From: Aaosphaeria pasadenensis | Taxonomy: Eukaryota > Ascomycota > Dothideomycetes > Pleosporales | Direction: 5' to 3' | Assembly (NCBI GenBank): GCA_022813625.1 | Contig: JAKLMB010000005.1 | Location: 1,054,001-1,118,000 of the forward strand | DNA length: 64,000 nt | Shown here: positions 12,333-24,400 of the stretch, piece after piece | How the letters are laid out: each line of letters starts with the position of its first letter | Numbering within the stretch: position 1 is the stretch's first letter | Notes under the pieces: generated by a model | The model's input: only the letters and a program-made list of their open reading frames with translations | Told to the model about the DNA's origin: nothing | The model's database searches: none | Position numbers and translations under genes: made by a program

Positions 12333-14417
12333 TTGGACAGTTGTTGCAAGCAAGGTCGCGAGAGGACGGGAGAGATCGGTGTGTATAGCGAGAGAGGAAA
12401 AGGGTAACGAAGGGTGTCGGGGTCATGGAGGTCAGAGAATGGAGGGAGGCTGGTTTATTTTTAATCGAGGAGGTGGAGTAAGAGAGGCAGTGGCCAGCGA
12501 AGACACTGTTATTGTGGAATAAGAAGTAGAAGAGGGTTTATTGTAGTATTGTTGTTGTGTTGTTTGTTTGGTGGTGAAGGTGAATGATGATGATGGTGAA
12601 TGTGAGAGTGAATGGATGGGAATAGTAATAATCAAGCCTCGCGTCAGAGGGAGACAGATTCACAGCCCTCTGAAAGGAGGTTAGCGCGCCAAGTCTCCGA
12701 ACGAGCCAATCGTGCCCCTGAGAATGGTCTCCCTGAGGAAAACGAATTGGTGGTGGAAATGGTCGTTGAACAAACACGCAACCCCTCGATACTCGTCGAT
12801 ATTGCGGAGACAAAGGGACGCGTTTGTAAAACGAAGCTGGAACGTGGAGAAGGAGAAGAGGCGTCTGGTGGCAGCTAACACTTGATAAATGATTATTTAG
12901 CTCCGATAAAAGGGTAGTTAGTGGAGTAAAGCTCTGGCAAGCTCAGAAAATTTCGACGACTGGCACCACCGCAGAGACACCCGCACTCTAGTACTGCACG
13001 GGAATCCGCACCTCGGCCACACACACACAGAGAACAGGCGATGATGTCAACCACGGACCAGCTCCGTAGACCGCCGAACCGCGCCCAGGCGAGTCCGTCT
13101 TTTTTCTTTTACCCTTCGTTCGCTTTCCTTTCGGTAGTCTACTCGTACACGAAAGAAAACAATTGCGGGGAGCTTCAGAACGAGGGCAGCCTGTCGTCTT
13201 TGCGGTTGCCTAGGAGGAGGTATGGCTGCTTGCGTGAATGTCTCTCTGTGAGAGGTTATTCAGGTGGAAGCCTGGAGTGAGAGTAAGAGTAAGAGTAATA
13301 TAAGCAAGTAAGAGAGGAAGTAAAGTGGGTGAGTAAGTGCAGCACGGGATGGGATAGCTAGGTAGCTAAGTTAGTGGGACGAGGATGGATGCAGTAGATA
13401 TCATGTTTATTGCTTGCTTGCTTGCTATGGAGGGGTAGCATGTGAGCTGGTCAGGCTGTCCTCTCTCTTTCACCTGCTTGATGATGGGATGAATGGTGAT
13501 GGATGTAAACACGCACCCAACACGCCCAACACACACATACACACCGCATACCGCATATCGCATACCGCCTGCTGCACACCGCAACCCCGCACAGCTTGGT
13601 CTTAATCCGCTACTCGTACCTAATGATAATAAACAAAAGTAAAGTCCTGTTTAATGCATGCAATTAGGACGAGCAGAGTAAAGCAGGTAACTATTCCTTG
13701 GTTTTTGTGTAGTCGCGCGCAGTCTCGTGCCAGTCTACCCGACATGGGAAAGATAATCGAGGTGTCAAAAGATGGTCGACATTTGCAGAGGCCAATCAGC
13801 TTCATTCGGTCCATCACCGCCTGACACCACCCGGCACATTACACTTACTATGTTCACTCACACAATAATTATAAACATGTATGGAGTACATAGACACATA
13901 GCTACATAGTATAAGAACAACCTGTGTTTACAAGTAACAATATACTTGAATGTTGTCTTCTCGTCGGCTATCTTTCCCACTAATCATACCACTTACAATC
14001 CCCTCATCACCACCGTCGTCATCATCATATCGATTCACCATTCAATGACTTCGACTACCAGCCGAACCATCGGACTCTGTCATTTTCATAATATAAACAA
14101 CAAAGGCATAAAAAAGCCATCAAATGGCTCCAACTCACTAACAAGCGATGCTCTCTTCCATTCCCGTGCTTGCATGCTCTTCGGGGCTTTCCAACATGTT
14201 GGTGGTGGCACCCCCACACCCCCCTCCCTCCCCCGGTAGAATCAACCCCACCAAACCACCAACGACGTAACTACCTACCTCGTATGTAGGGAACCAACCT
14301 CATAGACATCCACCTACCTTACCTAGGCACACACAAGAACTCAACTACATACTCGAGCTACCAACCTGAGTATCCACACGTCAAGTCATCAATTGCACTC
14401 GTATTAACAGCCCAGTC
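12333..14417. promoter_or_regulatory. Divergent intergenic region, OTU gene / D-amino-acid oxidase
   Basis: About 2.1 kb between two divergently transcribed starts. It carries low-complexity DNA: a GAGTAA repeat near 13277-13298 and a CA/CGCATAC-rich tract at about 13505-13590. No convincing gene is present; frames of up to 97 codons show no family features. Confidence 0.5.
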
Positions 14418-16099
14418 ATGGCGGTCACCAACGTCACAATCGTAGGGTAAGCGTTCATCTAATTCCGTCCATGTCATCTATTCCATCTACTGCGCCCCAA
14501 ACACAACATTATCCCCCCCCCGGCAAAGCTATATCAACCATCGTTTCCTGTGTTTGTTTATTTTGGGATCTCACCCGCAGAGCCTCGTCCATCTTGGGGC
14601 GGAATTTCGTTTTCGTCTGTTTGGTGATACGATGTGAGGTTGACCTTGCATAATGTATGGGGTGATGAGTTGAAGGTAGAGCCTGAAGAGGAGAGGAGAG
14701 AGAGAGAGAGAGTCATGTGGATTGACTTTCCAAATAGCTCATTACTCGAGCATATCGTTTCCCCATATTTTGTATCCATTGCTATCTCACATGATCTTGA
14801 ACTTCCCTTACAGCCCTCGAAATACGAAAAGATGAGAAGAGAGAACAGACGATGGCAACCCCATTTCCAATTCCCTTAATCCCATAACAAACACATATCC
14901 CAAACACCCCATACCACCACCACCCATCTAACCACCCCCCTAGAGCTGGCGTCGTAGGCCTCACCACCGCCTTCATCCTCTCCCACCGGCCCGACCTCTC
15001 CATAACCCTCATCGCCAAACACATGCCAGGAGACTACGACATCGAGTACGCATCCCCCTGGGCCGGCGCCAACTACTGGCCCGTCGGCGCCCCGGGGACG
15101 CTCCTCCAGCGTCTCGAGAAGGCGACCTGGGCCGACCTCGACAGGATATGCAGGGAGCATCCCGAGGCCGGGATACACTACCAGGACAGTCGGATCTACG
15201 GGCGGGACAAGGACGCAGATAGCACGACGGGGAAGTGGATGGACGAGCTGGGGAGGCGGGATCCGTGGTTTGCTGGTGTGCTTCCTAACGTGAGTTAGCC
15301 GTGCCGTTTACCGTTTTATATTCTTTTTCCCTTTCGCATTGGATTCTCTCAATTGAAATGGTTCGAAAGAGTACTGACGTATTGCCAGTTCCGCGTCCTT
15401 GCAGACAGCGAAGTCCCCAAAGGCTACGACTGGGGCACGACCTTCACCTCCGTCTGCATCAACACGCCCGTCTACCTCTCCTGGCTGCTCGGGCGCGCCG
15501 TGAAAAACGGCGTCGTCGTCAAGCGCGGCGTGCTCGCCCACATCTCCGACGCCGCGCAGCTCCACCACTCAGGCGCTTCCGACATCACGATCAACTGCAC
15601 GGGGCTCCTCGCCGCCAAACTCGGCGGCGTCATGGACGCGAACGTGTTCCCTGGGCGCGGGCAAATCACGCTGGTGCGCAACGAGCCAGACGCGATGGTG
15701 ACGACGAGCGGGACGGACGACGGCGGCTCGGAGGCTGCGTACGTGATGCAGCGGGCCGTCGGCGGGGGCACCATCCTCGGCGGGTGCATGCAGCACGGGG
15801 AGTGGGAGTCGCAGCCGGATCTCAACCTCGCGGCGCGCATCATGCAGCGCGCTGTGGATCTGGTCCCCTCGCTGGTGCCGAAGACGGGGAAGGTCACGGA
15901 GCTGTCGGTTATTAGGCATGGGGTTGGGTTGAGGCCGATGAGGAAGGGTGGCGTGAGGGTGGAGAGGGAGAGGATTGATGGCGGGTGGGTGCTGCATGCG
16001 TATGGGCATGCGGGTTATGGGTATCAGAGTTCGTTTGGGACGGCGAGGGAGGTGGAGAGGCTGTTAGAGGGGGTTTTGGGGGAGAAGGCGAGGTTGTAG
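14418..16099 (+). CDS. D-amino-acid oxidase (FAD, peroxisomal)
   Basis: Three exons (14418-14446, 14944-15289, 15389-16099) give 361 residues, close to the 340-370 usual for the family. The enzyme oxidatively deaminates D-amino acids to 2-oxo acids, ammonia and hydrogen peroxide. Exon 1 encodes the first strand of the FAD fold, and splicing completes the dinucleotide motif G10-x-G12-x-x-G15. The family signature GLRPxRxGGxRVE lies at about 305-317 and includes the substrate-carboxylate arginine. The downstream YGHAGYGY segment is the second conserved flavin/substrate block. The last three residues, ARL, fit a type-1 peroxisomal signal. Intron 1 is long (497 bases) compared with the other introns here. 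It converges on ERG2. Confidence 0.92.
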
Positions 16100-16306
16100 G
16101 GGGTGGGGTTTGTGGGGTTGTGTATTATGTATATATGTACGTGTGTACGTGTGTATGTATCTATGGGTCTATGGGTGTCAGATGGATGCCTTTTGAAAGC
16201 ATTCTATCCCAACTTTTGCACTCCGGATTGGGAACCATTGGAAGTGACCTGTTTTCGACACCTAACGACGCTTTTTCCTTTCCTTCTCTCTCCAAGACTC
16301 ATTAAA

Positions 16307-17108
16307 TCACAACTTCCCCTTAAGAAGCTGCGAAATCATCTCTCGACCCGTGATAACCGTCGTCCTCCACAACGTCGGGAAGTCGAACGTACTCGAGAAA
16401 GCTATTCTCCCCGTCAGCATTGCATTCGAACATTCGTTCGATCCCCCTCAAAACAACCCCCACCTAAAACAACAGAAAATCGAAAGGGTCAGACTTACTA
16501 TCAGCATACCCAAAGAACAGCATCGGCGGGATCCAGCCCCTCGCGTACTCGAGCGCAAAGCACGCACTCTCCATCTTGTACTGCTTGACGTCGCCGCGAC
16601 GCAGGTGGTGCACGGAGCCCTGGGGGTACCTTTCCGGCTCGAATTGCCCCGGCACGAAGGCCAATTGCTCTCCCGAGAGGATGTGGAAGTAATCGTCGGC
16701 TGTGTGGCGGCCGGAGTGGCCTTCTGTTCCTACTGCCGTTCCTGTGCGCACTCTGTTAGAATCGCTTGTGCTGTGGGGGTGAGTGTTTGAGGGGGGATTA
16801 CCGAAGATGATGAGATACTCGGTGATGGAGGCGTGGATGATGTACATTGCGCCCATTGCGCCGCCTGCGTTGTTGAACACCCATTCCTCGTCGAGGTTCA
16901 CGTGGTGTGGGAGTTTGGCGTTGAGCTCGTCGACGATGTAGCGTACGATTTGCGCGGTGTCGTTGCCGTGGGCGGCGATGGCGCGCTGGGACAAATCGTG
17001 CAGGTGCGAGGGCTCGAAGACGTAGAATTTCTCGAGGTGCCCGTCGAGGATGTAGAAGAGAGAGGACAGGAGTCCTAGGACGATGCCGAGGAAGGCGAGG
17101 ACTTTCAT
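16307..17108 (-). CDS. ERG2: C-8 sterol isomerase, ERG2 / sigma-1-receptor family
   Basis: Three exons (17108-16802, 16741-16499, 16401-16307) give 214 residues. ERG2 moves the double bond from C8 to C7 in ergosterol synthesis at the endoplasmic reticulum. One N-terminal membrane helix (about 4-22) is followed by the soluble sigma-1-like fold, with the conserved ITEYLIIFG segment rebuilt across intron 1. The family's C-terminal block (FDFPTLWRTT, then TGREM and LLKGKL) appears only when the third exon is joined using the GAATAG acceptor at 16403-16402; without it the frame ends in unrelated residues. Length matches the roughly 210-222 residues of fungal homologues. Confidence 0.94.
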
Positions 17109-17623
17109 GTTTGCGGCGATGGGGGAGGAAGAAGGGGGTGAGGAGGTGGGAGGGAGAGGAAGGGGATTGAAACGAATGGATTGAAAAGAGTGTCGATATT
17201 AGAAGGAAATATCAATTGGAAGTTGATGCGCGCAAAGTCGTTGTGGTGAATTGAGGGTGAAGGGTAGTTAATTATAATGAAAGTCGGAAGTGGTTAGGCT
17301 GCAACGATTGGTTGGTCGGAATGGAAGCATTCCGGTAGCCATAAAGTCGGATCATAAAAAGGTTGATCGTCGTAGTCAGGACGGCCGACGCACTTTGGAA
17401 GTTCCGAATCTCCTGAAGGGAAATGTCCGAAGCTCCATTTATGAAAATCAGATGGTCGTAATTGGTCGCTTAGTTCAATTGCAATTAAATTGCGAAGTAC
17501 ATTTCATTTAGTGAACGTTGATTGGCCATTAATTGGTGAAATTCAACGCAGACTATGTTCATGCTTTTCGTTCATAATTCATGAAGACCGTAATGATACA
17601 TACACACTACTCATCTCATCTCC
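17109..17623. promoter_or_regulatory. ERG2 upstream region
   Basis: About 0.5 kb between the ERG2 start and the stop of the next minus-strand gene. It is AT-richer than its surroundings with several AATTG/CAATT motifs, and no gene is seen. Confidence 0.45.
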
Positions 17624-18132
17624 TTACTTTGCTCCCCTCATGTTAAGCAAATCCTCCTGGCCCATTTCCTCCTCGCCAGGAGCAGCCTCGACACCGTGCC
17701 CTTCATGAGCCATCTGATCGAACATGTTACGCTGCTTAGCATGTTTAACATATTGCGCATGTCCCTTGGCTCTAGGATCGTAATTGGCGTCATCTATTTC
17801 CTCCCAATTAGCTACATCCAACTCTCATAACATGAACATCACGACAATCTCGTACCGAGGTTCTTCTTCTCGATGCTGCTTGGTAATTGGTCTCCCATAG
17901 CGGTGGTAACCTCACCAGTCATACCACGGTCCGCAAGGCCTCGTGGAATGTCAAAGGCATTGTCGGCCGCGTGTGCTGGGTTCGCGTGGGCGAAGGCATC
18001 GGATGGGTCGACCTGGTCCGGGCGTGGTTTTGATGGAATGAGACGTTGGACGCCTGCGTCGCCTGGGATGGAGGTTCCATCCTTTGCCATGTCTTCGAGA
18101 CGGCCGCCGGTGTGAGGGTCGGTTGGTGCCAT
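17624..18132 (-). CDS. Small hydrophilic hypothetical protein
   Basis: Two exons (18132-17856 and 17811-17624, joined in phase 1) give 154 residues. I do not recognise a family. The protein is rich in Asp, Pro, Ala, Gly and His, with no membrane segment or signal peptide, and looks largely disordered. Its C-terminal half has a charged, helix-prone stretch (ANWEEIDDANYDPRAKGHAQ) and an acidic GEEEMGQEDLL tail. Clean splice sites and continuous coding on both sides of the intron support a real gene. It diverges from the MOZART1 gene over about 0.5 kb. Confidence 0.7.
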
Positions 18133-18633
18133 GGTGAAATAATTGATGGGTTAAATTGCGAGAAATATTGTAATTATGGCTGTTTTGAGACTTTCAAGAT
18201 TTCGAGGATGTCAATTGAGTAACGAGATATGGAACATGAAAGAGCCCAGAAGCTTGCTGTTTTGTACACGGACTAGAGTTAGCCATTGCTTTTTGAATCA
18301 CACTCTTGCGTCACAATGATATCTTTGTTGTTCGTCATCAAAATCATCAACATCATCATCATCGTCGAATGTGAGTAATGCACCAGATAGTCAATGATGA
18401 TATCGAGATCCACCAATTTAGACTGCCAGTGCACGGTCCACTATCCTAAACAGGCTGACAGGCCAAGTCAGGTGAATTGCGGGGCAACTTTTGACGCGCT
18501 TCTCCAGCCCAGGGTCTGGGGCAGACAAGCAACAAGTACGAGGGTAAACACCATCAACATTCGTGAACAACAACCACGCAACAACAATTCCCACCTTCAC
18601 ACCTCGTACAACTTGCATACACACGCAACCATT
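18133..18633. promoter_or_regulatory. Divergent promoter, small hypothetical gene / MZT1
   Basis: About 0.5 kb between two divergent starts, including an ATC-rich tract at 18336-18366 and CAACAA-rich leader sequence just ahead of the MZT1 start. Confidence 0.5.
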
Positions 18634-19062
18634 ATGGAGGCCCCGCAACCCACCCCACAAGACGTAAAGCGCAAAGCCGCCCGCGAAGTCATCGACATCC
18701 TCCACGAAATCGCGACCCTCCTGGTACGCAACCGGCCCCCAAGAAAAGAAAAAAAATAACCCACACAGCGCCGCGCCGCGACGCGCAAACTCCCGAGAAA
18801 CAGCTGCTGACAAGCCGGATCACCGCACTACAGAACACGCACCTCGACCGTCAGCAATTGTCGTACTGCGTCTCGCTGATAGAGAACGGTGCCAATCCTG
18901 AAGCTCTCGCGGTATGATACTCCCTCCTCCTCCCCACCCCTTGTTCGCGCGCGCTTGGTGCTAGGGGAAGATCGGAACTGACTGTCGGCACTGTGTTGCC
19001 TGGGGATGCAGAAAGTGATACGGCAGCTCCGCGAGGAATACCCCGTCGAAGATAGCGAGTAG
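18634..19062 (+). CDS. MZT1: MOZART1 homologue, gamma-tubulin complex subunit
   Basis: Three tiny exons (18634-18723, 18834-18911, 19012-19062), all joined in phase 0, encode only 72 residues. MOZART1 (Mzt1/Tam14) binds the N termini of gamma-tubulin complex proteins and is needed to recruit or activate gamma-tubulin at spindle pole bodies. The family core is evident: a first helix AAREVIDILHEIATLL at the end of exon 1, then LDRQQLSYCVSLIENGANPEALA in exon 2 (about 33-56), and VIRQLREE in exon 3. None of the exons forms a convincing open frame alone, so automated annotation could easily miss this gene. Intron 1 needs the CACTACAG acceptor at 18826-18833. Confidence 0.9.
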
Positions 19063-19942
19063 CGAGTGACGTTGGAGGGAAGGGAACATGGGATGGATAA
19101 CGACATGCAGCGCGTGTCGTTGCTCTTCCACCCCACCTCATCCGTTCCCAAAGCGGAAAAGGAAACTTATCGCATGGCCTGTTACTACAGCAGGCAGATA
19201 CAAGGAGGAAATGGCGAAGCAAGGCAACCGTGAATTCATTTCGTATTTGCCGGATTCACATGAAGTGCATGCAGGCGGCTGAGACAGGCAGAACGCCTGG
19301 TGTTACCCATCAGTCGTGTCAGTAATTACGCCTCTGGTACTCGCACAAGACTGTGGATGATTGCGGAGGATGTGGATGAGGTATGTGGATGAACGGCCTT
19401 GCTTGGCATGATATGTTATCGCGGGTGAATTGGAGGGTGGATGCGGGGTATTTTCTTTTGAGCTGGGATTCCCTAACTCGTAAGAGCCGCTCTCGGTCTC
19501 TCTCTATCGTCTATGGTTGGCCTTGTTCTCCCTACTCTTTGTGCACGCGGGCATGCCTGCATACACCACATGCACGGTTATCAGCTTGGTCGCCCATGAC
19601 GCGATAAGGTGTGCTTCGAGACCTGGCACCTGGGGCGTCTTGGAGAGGACGAGATATGAGATATGAGATATGGGAAGTGTGAAGAGGGTCATTCATGGAT
19701 TGTTGGTGCACAACGAGCCCAGGTTGGCGGAATCGCAAATCCCCAGGATTAGCATCAGTAGATTGAGCATTTCATCACAGATGAGCAAGAAACCAAAAAA
19801 AGAGAGCGAATTTGAGAAAGAATTGAGATTCTTCATTTCTTTCGTGTTTTCTGTCTTGAGGTTCGGAAACGTCATGCAACCAAAGGAATTCGGCCGTGTA
19901 TCACACATTTCTAAACCTTCTCTCTCTACCCTCTCTAAGCAT
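19063..19942. other. Convergent intergenic region after MZT1
   Basis: About 0.9 kb between two 3' ends. It holds a short GAGATAT tandem repeat at 19651-19671 and unremarkable short frames. It should contain the terminators of MZT1 and of the GNAT gene. Confidence 0.45.
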
Positions 19943-21441
19943 CTATCTACTGCCCCAAGTAGGCGACGACCTGCGCTGTCTGAAGTTGCCCTTCTCATCC
20001 GCAACCTTCTCGAGAGCCTTGGAGGCCCTCTCGTCGCGTCGGTCCAAGAATCCGTTGTAGAAAGCAGGGAGAACGCGTTGAGCATCTGGAAAGATTCCAC
20101 GTTAGCACACGTCCATAGAAATCCAACGTTCCAAAGAAAACAACCACATCCCCTCCAATGCTTCCTCCAGCATCGTGACATCTCCCCCTCTCACAGAGGG
20201 AGAAAAAAAAACGAACAGAACAACTTACTAGCATGCCTCCTATCAAAGACAATCCCATCCGCGCCCCTCTCGCCCGCAACCGCAACTGCCTCCTCCAACA
20301 ACCCCTCGCCCACTCCCTTCCCCCTATACTTCAGCTTGACCGTCCACGCCCTCACGACCGCCTTGCCCCTCCTCCTGCGGCCCCCTCCCCTCTTCTTCCC
20401 CGCCTCATTGCTATCCTCCCAGCCCAGCACCAACGCGCCGATAATCTCCCCTCCCCACTTCACCACCACCATGCGGTCCTCGCCCAGCCACTCCCAATTG
20501 ACGTCCTCCGCGAGCGTGAGGTACCCGCCGACAGCCATGCGGACGGCGGCCAGACACGCCATCGTGAGGCCGCCGACGGTGGTGAGCAGGATGAGCGGGT
20601 CGGCGCCGCGGGTCTTGAGGAAGTATTGGGTTAGGATTGCGAGGGTGAGGACGTAGGCGGCGAGGTTGAAGGGGTGGGCGAGCAGCATGCGGGACGCGAG
20701 TTGCCGCTGCTGGGCGACGGAGTCGGCGATCAGGCGGAGGCCGGAGATCTTCTCGTCGTCTGTGGTCGCAGTGTAGGTGGTGAGTTCGGGGAGGTCGTCG
20801 GAGGGGGGTTTCGAGGTGGGTGGGGAGGTTGCGTCGTCGGTGAGGGACATGCTGGATGGTGGGAGGGTGGAGGACAGGGAGGATGAGGAGGATGCTGAGG
20901 CGGGTGGGGATGGGTACGGGTTTGAGGCTGCGATTGTTTCGTGGTGGTGAGGCTGGAAGGCGAGGGGTGAGGGTGGTGGCAGTGGGAGTTGGGTGTTTCC
21001 TGCGCCGGTGCGGAAGTTGTTGGGCGTGAGGAGTGGTGAAGGGAGGTCTGGATCTATTCGGAGGTTTGCGCTCAGCGATGTGAGGAAGGCTGGATGGATG
21101 GTCAGTTATGTTGCATGTAGATAGGGAATAAAATTGGTTTTGTGGTTTAGAGTTTCTTGTAAAATTGGTTATGGTCGTGGTGATTAGTTTGCGGACTTGG
21201 AATTCTAGATGCTCCAAACCCGCAACCAGCAACCCGCACATAACCATTACACAAGAACACTATTTTGAATCTTAATCTTACCAGCACTTGTTCGAAAGCC
21301 GGGAATGGTCGGAATGAGTTTCTCGGTGTTGTAGTGATTTATGACGACGTTCTCAGCGCCAGCCTGGGAGACCTGGAATCTAGGAGGGAGGGAGGGAGCA
21401 CTCGGGACTCTAAGATGGGTGGGAGGAAGTTGGCGTGGCAT
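19943..21441 (-). CDS. Membrane-inserted GNAT-family acetyltransferase
   Basis: Three exons (21441-21282, 21089-20229, 20085-19943) give 387 residues. The first exon encodes about 53 residues, including a possible conserved ENVVINHYNTEKLIPTIPGF segment. A long Pro/Ser-rich linker follows (about 65-150), then two hydrophobic segments at about 194-211 and 218-240. After these come the GNAT elements: strand VVVKWGGEIIGALVLG, a Lys/Arg/Gly-rich insertion, and the acetyl-CoA loop RGKGVGEGLL at about 309-318. A membrane hairpin placed ahead of the GNAT core recalls the NAT8 group of membrane acetyltransferases; that comparison is inference. Substrate unknown. A shorter start (20850, residue 134) is possible, but the upstream reading frame is continuous and spliced cleanly, so I prefer the longer model. 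Confidence 0.78.
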
Positions 21442-24400
21442 CGTGAAGAGGAAATACACACGGAACGCTAACACATATATACGGCGAGTAGTGGCAGTAG
21501 TGGTGACAGTAGTCGTAGAATTTCGGTAAGATTCAGAACACAGGAAATAAAAATAAAAACCGAGGCTTAAAAAAATCCAATAGTGTGTGCGGGTATAATA
21601 ATTAGAGGTGGGAATGGGAGATGTAGTAGTGTGAAGAAAAAAAGTGCCCATCAAGAGACATCAAAACGACAAGGTTGGCGACGAGGGAGGGCAAAACGTG
21701 CTCTAAGTAGTGGATAGCAGGCCAAGGAATCAGGATGATCAGGATCAGGATCAGATCTAGAAGTAGAAAGACAAGCAACGGGCGGGACATGCAGTGATCG
21801 TATTGGGTGAATGGCTCGACTGGCACTTTTGGTGTTGGTGCTGGTGCTGGTGTAGATCCATCCATCCATCGACCCAAACAGAGACAAGTACACGGTAAAG
21901 ACGAGAGAGTGAGAGGGAAAAAGCCACAACAGCGGCCAGAACCCAGACCAGGCATTGAAATGTGAATGGGGCACTTGGGAAGCCTTAACGAGTAATAGTA
22001 CAAGTCAGGTTAACTAGGTTAACAGTTTAACTAATGGTAGGGTCCAGGGTTCTGTAACTGTTTCCCCCCCAGAAACTGCTTGTCCATTCAACCATTGGAC
22101 GGATCATTCACCTTTCTCGCTCTGGTACTGGCTGGTAGTTGGAGAGCATGCACATATCCATCATGTTCATCAGTATCATGATTAGTGCAGCAGAGATAAG
22201 CGTCACTCATGTTGCGAATGATTGCTGGGTGATGGTCCAATCCAAGTCCAGTATGAGAAATAAGCACTTCACCTGCTGCATTCCTCCCTCCACATATTCC
22301 CTTGGGGCGGTGGCATCATCGTATCTGGACTCGCCGACTTGCAAACTAGTCGTCACCACATGAGCAACGCCATGCCACATGCCATGCGGGCAGGCAGACA
22401 GCTGAAAGATGCAGCAAAGGCATATACGGACAAGTGCAGACCTACGGCATTCAAACTTCTAGGAGCCAGAGACCCCTGCCTCCATCAAGTCAAAGAGGCT
22501 CCGAAGGATACAGAGAATACGACGACGATGAAGAGACAACAGAAAGGATCTACCCGCCTTCCTCTACGATGAGTTTTCTCCGTCCGTTGGGTGAGCACTT
22601 CTACCGCGCCTCTTCCTCACCATCGTCCACATCATCCTCACCCATCCTCCGTCGGCGTTTTCCCAAGAAAAGATCAAAATAGGAAAATACAGCGCTGCGA
22701 TTCGCTGGGAATTTCGGGGATGCATTTTGTGTGCCAGGGAAGGTAACGCCAACCGAGGGCACAGCTCAATCTCTGACAAGCTCCGCACATCTCTTGAAGT
22801 CTTGACTCTTTGGCCCCCCCGTCTCCGCAGATACATGAAACATCCCAACGGACCGGGGGCTGGTTTCCGTTGGACGGTTTGGACTTGCGCGTTGACTTGC
22901 GTTGACTTGCGTAACCCTACGTTAAACCAACGTAAACCTACGCAAATCTGCTCTGCGCTTGTTCGTCGTTCGTTCGTTCCTCTCTCGAGTCTCGAGTCTC
23001 GAGTCTCTGCGCCGTCATTCGATCGAATGAGTAATGGCCACTAAAACACGGAGTTCCCAAGGGAAACACACATCCCATCCCCATCCCGTGTCCCTCCCTC
23101 GCTCCCTCCCGCTCTCCTCGCGGGCATCGAACCTCCTCCCGTCTCGACGTCTCACGAAGGGCACAGCCTGAGGCGAGGCGAAGCGCAACCGAACTTGAAT
23201 CGAACTGTTTTGCAGTTTCAGAGTTAGCCAACTAACCTCAGCATTTGTTAGCATGAGCCTCGTTCGGTTCGCAACATCACATGCATTGCTCGCTCGCGTC
23301 GCCCCGAAACTTCTTCGTTCGAACACGGTATTCCTTTCGCATGGTCAAGGCATGGGACAGACATGGGGGGCATTGACAAAGCGCAAACTTGACCGCAATG
23401 CCCACTCTCGTGAAATGTCTACCCTAGGTGTTCATGCCTTTTTGCCTTCAACGACTCAATGCTCAATGCCTTTAAAGCACTACATAGGTATCCTCATCTC
23501 TTCGAAACTACCAAGACTCGATGACACTACCGTACATACATACAGCACCTACACATCGTCCCCATACTCCCTTCCCCAATCCCCATCCCCAACCCCCATC
23601 ATATGATCGATCAATCAATCAACCGAATTCCCCTTCAGTAAAACCCTCCGAAACATAGTGGGTACTCTCATAGTATGTCCGACGGTAGTTTCGGCGGCTC
23701 GATTTTTCCGTATGGTAGATCCCGGGTATTTAACTATAATGTGCATGTACTGCGTAGATACTCCGCTCTGTACATCATCGCAATACATACTTTGACATCC
23801 TAGTAGTTATGTCATGTAGGTAGCGTTAGTAGACGATAAGAGATGTTCGTTTTAATCGGGCCTACGTGATATTGGGGTTGTGGTTGAAGCCGGGTGAAGT
23901 AGGGTATAGCAAGCATCACACATCCTCGGTTGATAAAACGAAAACGTGTCAACGAATAATTATAGAGCGAAGAGTATGATTGATGATAGAGCCTTGAGGT
24001 GCTCTTTCTGGTATTCGTGAGGTGTTTCAGGCGACGGAAGAAATCTGGTAAACGGACGGTAGTAGATCGCCAACTTGTCATGTGTCCTGATTGTGGGCTG
24101 TGATCAACGTCGTCTTTCCTTCTTCGATCATCAGAACTATCTATTAATTCAGCCATCTTTTAACAAAGCGTAACTTGCTTTGTTGAAGAAAACACTTGAT
24201 ATGATATCGATACGCCATTGATTCACCATCCTCTTCGCTTATTCTGGATTGCTCGAAGTATCAAATAGCGCAATCTTGACGCCCTCCTCCCTCTATCGCC
24301 GGATCCGGCGATTTGTGAGAATGAAAAAAAGGAAGAAAGGGGTACCTGGATTAGTTAGGTCTATACGATACTTTCCCCTTCCATTATAAAGTGTTTCTAA

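Noticed and set aside
15301..15915. 204-codon plus-strand frame within D-amino-acid oxidase
   Set aside because: Different frame from the flavoprotein signatures and extremely Arg-rich; a shadow.
20411..21247. 278-codon minus-strand frame
   Set aside because: Out-of-frame shadow of the GNAT gene; the correct frame contains the membrane segments and the acetyl-CoA motif.
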